From: Deltaproteobacteria bacterium
Lineage (GTDB): Bacteria > Desulfobacterota > Desulfarculia > Desulfarculales > Desulfarculaceae
Direction: 5' to 3'
Assembly (NCBI GenBank): GCA_020444165.1
Contig: JAHLLK010000029.1
Location: 1 to 59,109 of the forward strand
Length of the DNA stretch: 59,109 nucleotides
Position numbers and translations under genes: made by a program. Below, one piece after another: positions 18,293 through 24,629 of the stretch. The number at the start of each line of letters is the position of its first letter. Within the stretch, counting starts at the first letter, position 1. The notes below the pieces were generated by a model. That model did not search any database, was not told the DNA's origin, and saw only the letters and a program-made list of their open reading frames with translations.

Positions 18293-19420
18293 ATGTCCTT
18301 TCGGCTGGACCCCGTGGAGCTAACCCAGAAACTGGTGCGTTTCGACTCGCAAAACCCTCCGGGGCGGGAGGAGGAGGTTTGCCGTTTCGTGGGGGAGATC
18401 CTGGCCGGCCTGGGCCTGGTGGTGCGATACCACGAGCTGGCTCCCGGCCGCCTGAGCCTGGTGGCCACCCTGGCCGGGGCGGGCGACCGGCCGCCGTTGT
18501 GCCTGACCGGCCACGTGGACACCGTGCCCTTTGACCGGAGTTCCTGGAGCTTCGATCCCCTGGCCGGGGACATCGTGGCCGGCCGCTTGCGGGGCCGGGG
18601 CTCCAGCGACATGAAAAGCGGGGTGGCGGCTCTGGTGGCCGCCGCCGCGGAACTGGCCGCCCGGCCCGGGCGGGGGGCCGAGCTGGTCCTGATCTTGACG
18701 GCGGGCGAGGAGGATGGTTGTCAGGGGGCCCTGGCCCTGGCCAGGGAAGGGGCCCTGCCCCGGGGTGGGCTCCTCTTGGTGGCCGAGCCCACGGCCAACC
18801 AGCCCTGGTTGGGGCACAAGGGCGCCCTGTGGCTGGAGGTGACCTTTCCGGGCAAGGCGGCCCACGGCTCCATGCCCCACGAAGGGGACAACGCCATCTA
18901 CAAAGCCGCCCGGGCCGCACTTCGCCTGGAGAACCTGTTCGCGGAAACGGCCGGGCATCCGCACATGGGCCGGCCCACGGTGAACGTGGGGGTGATGCAG
19001 GGGGGAGCCAAGATCAACATAGTGCCCGAGCGGGCCTCGTTGCAGGTGGATATCCGCTCCGTGCCCGGCCTGGCCCACGCCGCGGCGGTGGATCTGGTGC
19101 AAGCCGCCGTGGGGCCTGAGGCCCGGGTGCAGGTCCTGGTGGACACCCCGGGCTTTGCCACCGATCCCCACGACCCGGCGCTCCGCCGCTTGTGGGAGCT
19201 GGTGAGCGGGGCGGCCGCCCCTCCGACCGCGCCGGGCTATGCCTCCTACTTCACCGACGGGGCCGCCCTGCGGGAAGCCATGGGCCGGGCCCCCACCGTG
19301 ATCCTGGGACCGGGCGAACCCCACCAGGCCCACCAGACCGACGAGTACTGCCTGGTGGAGCGGATCGGCCAAGCCACGGAACTCTACACCGCGCTGGCCG
19401 CTTCCTGGCTGGGGTTATAA
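18293..19420 (+). CDS. M20 family metallopeptidase/deacylase (ArgE/DapE type)
   Basis: 375 residues. The metal-site motifs are in order: TGHVDTVPF (His), GRGSSDMKSG (bridging Asp), TAGEEDG (Glu-Glu), VAEPT and the late His in GEPHQAHQTDEYC. The inserted dimerisation domain (AAHGSMPHEGDNAI through INIVPERASLQVDIRSVPG) is complete. Homologues cleave N-acyl or N-succinyl groups (ArgE, DapE) or dipeptides; the substrate cannot be settled because no arginine or lysine gene is adjacent. AGGAG is seven bases before the chosen ATG. Confidence 0.88.
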   Translation: MSFRLDPVELTQKLVRFDSQNPPGREEEVCRFVGEILAGLGLVVRYHELAPGRLSLVATLAGAGDRPPLCLTGHVDTVPFDRSSWSFDPLAGDIVAGRLRGRGSSDMKSGVAALVAAAAELAARPGRGAELVLILTAGEEDGCQGALALAREGALPRGGLLLVAEPTANQPWLGHKGALWLEVTFPGKAAHGSMPHEGDNAIYKAARAALRLENLFAETAGHPHMGRPTVNVGVMQGGAKINIVPERASLQVDIRSVPGLAHAAAVDLVQAAVGPEARVQVLVDTPGFATDPHDPALRRLWELVSGAAAPPTAPGYASYFTDGAALREAMGRAPTVILGPGEPHQAHQTDEYCLVERIGQATELYTALAASWLGL

Positions 19421-19439
19421 GAGGCGGGGAAACGCGGCC

Positions 19440-19520
19440 GGCCGCGCCCGAGCCCCCTGGGCCAGCCCGGCGCCGCCTTGCCGGCGGAGCCAAGAGGTTG
19501 GAGCGAAGGACCGGGCGGCT
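19440..19520. repeat. Family B repeat fragment
   Basis: Contains GAGGTTGGAGCGAAGG and CCGGGCG followed by GGCTAG, matching the 3' part of the two full family B copies. It lies directly upstream of copy 1. Confidence 0.5.
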
Positions 19521-19526
19521 AGGTCT

Positions 19527-19753
19527 ACAATGTTCTGATTTGGTGTGGTTTTTCCCGGCTATTGGCTTCCGGTTTCGCAGGTCGCGTTTTGCCGCCTGGA
19601 CCGGCACAGCCAGAGGGCGGCCGGCAAGGCGACGGACGAGCGACTACCGAAGGCGTAGCCAAAGCTACGTCGAGGTTGGAGCGAAGGCCCGGGCGCAGCC
19701 GGACGGCATCTGGCGCAGATGGACGCCCGGTCTGCATGAAATGTCCGGACTAG
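19527..19753. repeat. Family B dispersed repeat, copy 1
   Basis: About 227 bases from ACAATGTTCTGATTTGGT to the terminal CTAG. It shares long blocks with 22775-22996: TGGACCGGCACA, GCGGCCGGCAAGGCGACGGA, GGCGTAGCCAAAGCT and GAGGTTGGAGCGAAGG. CGTAGC-CAAA-GCTACG inside forms a short hairpin that copy 2 keeps with a wobble pair. Its final CTA is the complement of the TAG stop of the minus-strand lipoprotein gene at 19750. No coding potential is evident. Confidence 0.85.
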
Positions 19754-20103
19754 CGCTGGGCCGGCTTCAGGATATTGCGCAGGATCGACTCCTGGGTCTT
19801 CAGGCCGCGCCCCTCGCAGGGATTCTTGGGATCGACGACCTCCAACGAGAAGCTGTGCATGCATTCCACGGCCTGGGCCGCCACGCACTGCTCAAACGCG
19901 GGCGTGCCGGGCCCCTGCTGCTCGGAGGCGGCCGAGGCGGTGCAGCTCTCCCGGGCCTTGGTGCAGCACCAATGCAGGCGCCGTTCGGCCGCGGCGCTGT
20001 CCAGGGGAGCCTGGCCGGTGATTTGGCTCTTGAGTTCGGGCGGGTTGGAGCAGGCCAACAGACCCAACAGGGGCAACAGGAAGATGAAACGGGCGTATTT
20101 CAC
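19750..20103 (-). CDS. Small predicted lipoprotein
   Basis: 117 residues. The GTG start at 20103 has GGAGG six bases upstream and opens VKYARFIFLLPLLGLLAC, a signal peptide with lipobox LLAC. The mature part has about seven Cys (HWCCTKARESC, FEQCVAAQAVEC, NPC), suggesting disulphides in the periplasm. No family recognised. A longer in-frame reading to 20262 lacks signal-peptide features at its start. Its stop codon is formed by the end of family B copy 1. Confidence 0.7.
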   Translation of the reverse strand: MKYARFIFLLPLLGLLACSNPPELKSQITGQAPLDSAAAERRLHWCCTKARESCTASAASEQQGPGTPAFEQCVAAQAVECMHSFSLEVVDPKNPCEGRGLKTQESILRNILKPAQR

Positions 20104-20185
20104 GGTTCCTCCCCGGTAAGAAGGTTTTGGGGGAATGGCCGGCCGGGGCGCGGGCGGGCGGCCCGGAGGCCACCGGGAGCCGGGG

Positions 20186-20785
20186 TCAGTTGCCGGGTGT
20201 GGCGGAAGGCGCGGGGGGCGCGGCCGGCTTTTCGCCTTCCAGGCCCAGCACGTCGGGCGCATACTTGCGGATCAGGCGCTTGGCGTCCTCCGCGTCCACT
20301 TGGGTGATCAGCCAGTGCCCCTCGGGCATGCGGGTCATGCCCACCCGCAGGCGGTCGCCGGATTGGGGTTCGGTGAGCACCACCAGGGCGTGGTCGCCCT
20401 TTTGGTCCACCTCCGCGCCCATCACCAGGGTCCAAGAGGAGGGAATGTTGTCCCGCTGGGGATCGTCCACCCAGGCGGCCACCCGGTCCCGCACCTGGTC
20501 GGCGATGGCCCCCAGGAACAGGTTGAGCAGGTTCTTCACGGTCCGGCGGGTCTCGTCCTCGGCGGCACGGTCCCGGAGGATCAGCTTGGTGATTTCCTCG
20601 TCCTGCCCCCGCAGGATTTGCTCGATGTCCACGTAAGCCAGGAACAAGCGGGAATCGCGGTCATGGACCGCCTTACCGATCTGGTAAAGGCTCCAGCGCG
20701 GGCTGTGCAGGAGGGAATAGGTCAGCCAGAAGGCGACCCCGGCCAGGCAAAGGGGAATGACGAACCAGTAGACTACGCGCCGCAT
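20186..20785 (-). CDS. DUF2939-like membrane-anchored protein
   Basis: 199 residues. One N-terminal hydrophobic segment (5-24) is followed by SPRWSLYQIGKAVHDRDSRLFLAYVD, the pattern of DUF2939 proteins, which have unknown function. The rest is a soluble alpha/beta region ending in a Pro/Ala-rich tail. ATG start; the preceding small gene ends eight bases upstream, so they may be co-transcribed. Confidence 0.7.
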   Translation of the reverse strand: MRRVVYWFVIPLCLAGVAFWLTYSLLHSPRWSLYQIGKAVHDRDSRLFLAYVDIEQILRGQDEEITKLILRDRAAEDETRRTVKNLLNLFLGAIADQVRDRVAAWVDDPQRDNIPSSWTLVMGAEVDQKGDHALVVLTEPQSGDRLRVGMTRMPEGHWLITQVDAEDAKRLIRKYAPDVLGLEGEKPAAPPAPSATPGN

Positions 20786-20792
20786 GGGGGCC

Positions 20793-21017
20793 TCAACTCT
20801 CCAACGGGGTGGTCGGGCTGCCGGGCGGCACGATGCCGTCCTTGGCGAACAGCACCTCGCCCACCACCTTGTCCGCCGCGTCCGCCGCGTCCAAGAGGGC
20901 TTCCACCACCTCGATCATCTCCAACCGCAGCTCCTCGCCGGCATGCTGGAAGGCGTCGGCCCAGCCGCCGTTTTCCAGGAACTCCTTGAACTCTGTCAAA
21001 TCGCGCAGTTTCAGCAT
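20793..21017 (-). CDS. Small conserved-looking acidic protein
   Basis: 74 residues, MLKLRDLTEFKEFLENGG onward, strongly helical and acidic (EELRLEMIEVVEALLDAAD). Only the first methionine and the reading frame between two clear genes support it; the bases before the ATG are C-rich with no good ribosome site. It lies between the SAM hydrolase and DUF2939 genes in the same direction. Function unknown. Confidence 0.55.
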   Translation of the reverse strand: MLKLRDLTEFKEFLENGGWADAFQHAGEELRLEMIEVVEALLDAADAADKVVGEVLFAKDGIVPPGSPTTPLES

Positions 21018-21049
21018 GGGGGGGAGTATAAGACGGGGCCGGAGCGGTG

Positions 21050-21880
21050 TCAACGCCGGCCTGCGCCCCGGGGCCGCAGCAAGACCCGCCAGCCGGGCGG
21101 CGAGCCGGGCTCCAGGCCCAGGCGACGGGCCAGGTGGCCTTGGTTTTCGGCCAGTTCCAGCCGGCCCAGGGAATCGAACACGGCCAAGAGGCCGCCTGGC
21201 TCGCTGTGGCCATAGGTGGCCTTGAGGGGAAACACCAAAGGCGCGCCCTCGCCCGGCCACAACAGCGCCTCGCCGGGTCGCCCGGCCAGATATCCGGTGA
21301 CCATGGTCTGGGGCAGGTTGCTGGCCAGGTTGCCGAAATGGTCCCGGGCCACGATCTGGCCCACGATCCCCTCGGGCTCCCGGCGGGGCTGGGCACGGGG
21401 CAGCAGCACCGGGTCGTCCATCTCCAGCCCCACCTCGGCGGGGTCCAAGCCGCCGGCCAGGCGGGCGGCCACCGGGGCGAACACGTCGCGGCCGTGGAAG
21501 GTGGCGGACACCGGGTGGCGGAACAGCTCGCTGCGGGTGATCTCCCAGGCCCGGGTCGCGGGGTCGGCCTCCCACACGGGAGTCAGGAGCCCGTTGTCCG
21601 GCCCCACCCAGAGGCACCCCGCCCCCTGGGCCACCAGGGCCCGGCGCCCGGTGCCCACCCCGGGGTCCACCACGGCCAAGTGCACCGTGTCCGGGGGGAA
21701 CACCCCCAGGGCCTGGGCCAGCACCTGGGCGCCGGCCCGCACATCCTGGGGCGGCAGGTCGTGGGCCAGATCCACCAGGCCGGCCCCGGGGCACAGCCCC
21801 AGGATGACCCCCTTCATGACCCCCACAAAGGGGCCCCAACCGAAGTCCGTGGTCAGGGTGATGAGAGGCGTTTGGTTCAT
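21050..21880 (-). CDS. SAM hydrolase (S-adenosyl-L-methionine hydroxide adenosyltransferase, DUF62)
   Basis: 276 residues. Family motifs are all present: TLTTDFGWGPFVGVMKGVI, DLAHDLPPQDVRAGAQVL, HLAVVDPGVGTGRRALV and VGPDNGLLTP, with a C-terminal beta-barrel domain containing VARDHFGNLASNL. Family members use water to split SAM into adenosine and methionine and share the fold of fluorinase and chlorinase. GGAGGAAAC precedes the ATG, and the start overlaps the Sir2 stop (ATGA), so the two are coupled. Confidence 0.9.
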   Translation of the reverse strand: MNQTPLITLTTDFGWGPFVGVMKGVILGLCPGAGLVDLAHDLPPQDVRAGAQVLAQALGVFPPDTVHLAVVDPGVGTGRRALVAQGAGCLWVGPDNGLLTPVWEADPATRAWEITRSELFRHPVSATFHGRDVFAPVAARLAGGLDPAEVGLEMDDPVLLPRAQPRREPEGIVGQIVARDHFGNLASNLPQTMVTGYLAGRPGEALLWPGEGAPLVFPLKATYGHSEPGGLLAVFDSLGRLELAENQGHLARRLGLEPGSPPGWRVLLRPRGAGRR

Positions 21881-22608
21881 GTTTCCTCCACCAGCCGGGG
21901 CAGCACCTGGCCGGCCGGGCCCAAAAGGCTGTAGTCGGCCAGGGGGGTGTGGGCCGTGGCCTCCAGGTTCACCTGGATCACCCGGGCCCCGGCCTCCCGG
22001 GCCACCCGCACCAGGGAGGCGGCCGGCTCCACCATCGCGCTGGTGCCCACGGTCAGCATCACCGCCCCCTCCCGGGCCGCGCGCCAGGCCGCGTCCAGCC
22101 CGGTCGGGTCCAGACTCTCGCCGAACCACACCACGGCCGGCCTGAGCAGGCCGCCGCAGGCCGGGCAGGCCGGCAGGGGGGGAAGCTCCGGGCGGCGGTC
22201 CTCGGCCTCCAGGCCGCAGGCGGTGCAGCGGGTGCGCCACAGGTTGCCGTGCAGCTCCAGGAGCCGGCGGCTGCCGGCCAGGGCGTGCAGGCCGTCCACG
22301 TTTTGGGTGATCAGGGTGAAGGAGGGCAGCCGCTCTTCCAGGCGGACCAGGGCCGTGTGCCCCGGGTTGGGCCGGCAGGCGGCGATGAGCCCCCGGCGCC
22401 AGGCGTACCAGCGCCAGACCAGGGCCGGATCGCGGCGGAAGGCCCCGGGGGTGGCCAGGTCCTCGGGCCGGTGGTTCTCCCACAGGCCCCCGGGCCCCCG
22501 GAAGGTGGGCACTCCGCTCTCGGCCGAGATGCCCGCCCCGGTCAGCACGCAGAGGCTGGCCGCTTGGGCCAGGAGGCGGCGGGCCTCCGCCAAGGCTGTC
22601 TGCTCCAT
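21877..22608 (-). CDS. cobB: Sir2-family NAD-dependent deacylase
   Basis: 243 residues. NAD-binding GAGISAESGVPTFRGPGGLW, TQNVDGLH, catalytic HGN and four zinc Cys (CTAC and CPAC) are all present. WYAWRR in the small region matches the Tyr-x-x-Arg signature of SIRT5/CobB-type class III sirtuins, which remove succinyl and related acyl groups. Coupling to SAM hydrolase is an unusual pairing of two nucleotide-cofactor-consuming enzymes. Confidence 0.92.
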   Translation of the reverse strand: MEQTALAEARRLLAQAASLCVLTGAGISAESGVPTFRGPGGLWENHRPEDLATPGAFRRDPALVWRWYAWRRGLIAACRPNPGHTALVRLEERLPSFTLITQNVDGLHALAGSRRLLELHGNLWRTRCTACGLEAEDRRPELPPLPACPACGGLLRPAVVWFGESLDPTGLDAAWRAAREGAVMLTVGTSAMVEPAASLVRVAREAGARVIQVNLEATAHTPLADYSLLGPAGQVLPRLVEET

Positions 22609-22774
22609 GAGTTCCCGTCCCTTACCGGCCTCTACCCCGGACGACCGGCGGAGAAAAACCCTCCTCCAGCCCCGGCGGGCCGCGGCCAGGAGAAAAACCG
22701 CCAGCCAACCCAGCTGTTTACGGAATCATGGCCCAGCCCGGGCATTTCAGGGGGGCCGGGTGGTTAAAGCGACA

Positions 22775-22996
22775 ACAATCTGATTTGGTCCGCTTTTTAA
22801 ATTGAGGCCCCCCGGTTTTTCAGGTCACGTTTGGTCACCTGGACCGGCACAACCAGATGGCGGCCGGCAAGGCGACGGACCAGCGACAACCCCAGGCGTA
22901 GCCAAAGCTGCGGCGAGGTTGGAGCGAAGGCCCGGGCGCAACCGGCGGGCATCCGGCGCAGCCGGACACCCGGTTTTCACGAAGGGTCCGGGCTAG
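22775..22996. repeat. Family B dispersed repeat, copy 2
   Basis: About 222 bases from ACAATCTGATTTGGT to GGGCTAG, roughly three quarters identical by eye to 19527-19753 in the same orientation. As in copy 1, the terminal CTA is the complement of the TAG stop of a minus-strand gene (22993-23283). It fills most of the gap after sir2; the remainder, 22609-22774, shows no feature. Confidence 0.85.
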
Positions 22997-23283
22997 AACT
23001 CCACCATTACCGGCTCCTTCATTTCCTTGAAGGAGAACTTGCTGAACACCGAGGAGCCGTTGAAATCCAGCACCCGGAACTCGTCTTTGCCCAGGGTGCG
23101 GAGCGCCATGCTGTAGTTGTCCGGGTAGCGTTCCTGGCAAAGCTCGGCCGGCACCTCCATGAGGATCATGCGATGCACGTCATTGGACACCATCCGGCGG
23201 ACCAGATCGGGGTGGGTAGGGGACTTGAAGCTGGAGGCCACCAACAGGGTGCCTCCGCCGAAAACGACCACAAAGCAGCGCAT
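22993..23283 (-). CDS. Small protein of unknown function
   Basis: 96 residues, opening MRCFVVVFGGGTLLVASSFKSPTHPDLV, with DNYSMALRTLGKDEFRVLDF in the middle. Soluble alpha/beta-like composition; no family recognised. AGGAAG lies seven bases before the ATG, and a promoter candidate is at 23356-23385. The stop comes from family B copy 2. Confidence 0.7.
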   Translation of the reverse strand: MRCFVVVFGGGTLLVASSFKSPTHPDLVRRMVSNDVHRMILMEVPAELCQERYPDNYSMALRTLGKDEFRVLDFNGSSVFSKFSFKEMKEPVMVEF

Positions 23284-23355
23284 GGATGCTTCCTATCACA
23301 GTGAGACCAAGAATAAAACGGGCCAGGGCCCAGTCGTTAGCCACCATATGGCTTG

Positions 23356-23385
23356 ACCTTAGCCCTGGCCGAGTCTCCCTGTCAA
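23356..23385 (-). promoter_or_regulatory. Candidate promoter of the 22993 gene
   Basis: On the minus strand, a perfect TTGACA (23380-23385), 18-base spacer, TAAGGT (23356-23361). Confidence 0.4.
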
Positions 23386-23421
23386 GAGGCCCCTTTAGGC
23401 CGCTCCGGGCGGGCAGGAGGC

Positions 23422-23742
23422 TCAGTCCTCCTTGGCTGCGGAGGGCTTGGAAACCCCTTCGGAGCCACTGTCCTTGGACGAGGAGGCGCAAGCGTCGGAG
23501 GTGCTGGCGGAGTCGCTTCCCTCGGACTTGCCTTCCGAGGAAGAGGCCAGGGTGGAGGAGTTCTTACCCTTGTAGTCGGTGACGTACCAGCCCTGGCCCT
23601 TCAGATGGAAGGCGTTCAGGCTCATGATACGGTTCACCTTGCCGCCGCAAGAAGGGCACTCGCCAAGAGGCGCGTCGGAGAATTTCTGCAGCGCCTCGCA
23701 GACCAGATGGCAGGATTCACATTCGTATTCATAAATGGGCAT
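23422..23742 (-). CDS. FmdB family zinc-ribbon protein
   Basis: 106 residues. The N-terminal PIYEYECESCHLVCEALQKFSDAPLGECPSCGGKVNRIMS is the FmdB regulatory-protein zinc ribbon with CxxC pairs. A long low-complexity Ser/Ala/Glu tail follows residue 60. AGGAGGT precedes the ATG. It follows the zincin-like gene by 39 bases on the same strand and probably shares its promoter. Confidence 0.88.
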   Translation of the reverse strand: MPIYEYECESCHLVCEALQKFSDAPLGECPSCGGKVNRIMSLNAFHLKGQGWYVTDYKGKNSSTLASSSEGKSEGSDSASTSDACASSSKDSGSEGVSKPSAAKED

Positions 23743-23781
23743 GGGATGACCTCCTTACGTTTTCTCCGCCGCGGAGCCCCC

Positions 23782-24312
23782 TTAGGCCCGCGCCGCCCTT
23801 CCATGGCCATATTGTTCGTAAAAGCCCAGCACCCGGTCCAATTGGGGCATCTTCACCCGCCCCAGCACCTGGGCGCACAGCTTTGAAACGTGGGCTTCCT
23901 CGCGTTCCCGGAGAGCCTGATCCGCCTCGAAGAGCTGGTGGAACTTGCCGAAACGGATCACGTGCACCAACTCGTGGGTCAGGACGTAGGTCAAAAGCGG
24001 CAGGAACAGGCCCTGGTCGGCCTCCCGGTTGATCACCTCCAGGAAATTGTGATCCTGCAAGCAGATGCGGAAGAAATCCTTGCCCCGGAGTTCGCCGGGG
24101 CCTTGGTTGCGCCGGAGCTTCAGGATCTGGGCCAGGGCCACCGGGCTGACCTCGCCGCCCTGAAGCTGGGCCAGGGTGCGCAACTCGTAGGGGTGCCGGG
24201 ACCAAAAGCCTTCCGACACCCGAAAGTAGTCGCTTACACTGTCCTCGGCCACCCAGAGGGCTTCGTTCAGCAAGGAAAATTCCTGCTGGCCGAACACGCG
24301 GGGCTCGGTCAT
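23782..24312 (-). CDS. Zincin-like protein with HExxH motif
   Basis: 176 residues. A central YVLTHELVHVIRFGKFHQLF carries HELVH on a predicted helix, with REREEAHVSKLCAQVL downstream offering a Glu that could be the third metal ligand. There is no signal peptide, so it should act in the cytoplasm. No named peptidase family recognised. I prefer the ATG at 24312 because GAGGTGG precedes it; the in-frame ATG at 24330 lies next to the predicted transcription start and has no ribosome site. Confidence 0.7.
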   Translation of the reverse strand: MTEPRVFGQQEFSLLNEALWVAEDSVSDYFRVSEGFWSRHPYELRTLAQLQGGEVSPVALAQILKLRRNQGPGELRGKDFFRICLQDHNFLEVINREADQGLFLPLLTYVLTHELVHVIRFGKFHQLFEADQALREREEAHVSKLCAQVLGRVKMPQLDRVLGFYEQYGHGRAARA

Positions 24313-24338
24313 GCTCCACCTCTCGTCCATCGTTCTCG

Positions 24339-24367
24339 AATATAAGCACCCCGGGCCGGACGCGCAA
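24339..24367 (-). promoter_or_regulatory. Candidate promoter of the zincin-FmdB pair
   Basis: On the minus strand, TTGCGC (24362-24367), 17-base spacer, TATATT (24339-24344). Confidence 0.45.
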
Positions 24368-24521
24368 GGGGAGAAACGGGATTTTTGGCGCTGCCGGGCT
24401 CAGTTGGGCGCGAGGCCCCCGGCGCCCCGCCCCGGGCGCCCCCGAGACGGGACCCGGCCAGGCCCGGGGCCGATTTGGGTCGCCCCGGGCTGGAGTTTGA
24501 TCGCCCTCCCCCGGCCGCAAG

Positions 24522-24550
24522 TTGACACCCGTCCGGCCAGTTGCCACAAT
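24522..24550 (+). promoter_or_regulatory. Candidate promoter of the 915-residue protein gene
   Basis: A perfect TTGACA (24522-24527), 17-base spacer, CACAAT (24545-24550). With the promoter at 24339-24367 it accounts for the 317-base divergent gap. Confidence 0.5.
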
Positions 24551-24629
24551 AACAAGGTCGCATGGCTGGCGCCGGCGGGCAGGAGGGGAGCCCCGGGCCG
24601 GCCGTCTTTTCCTTCCCCCGGGAGATGGC

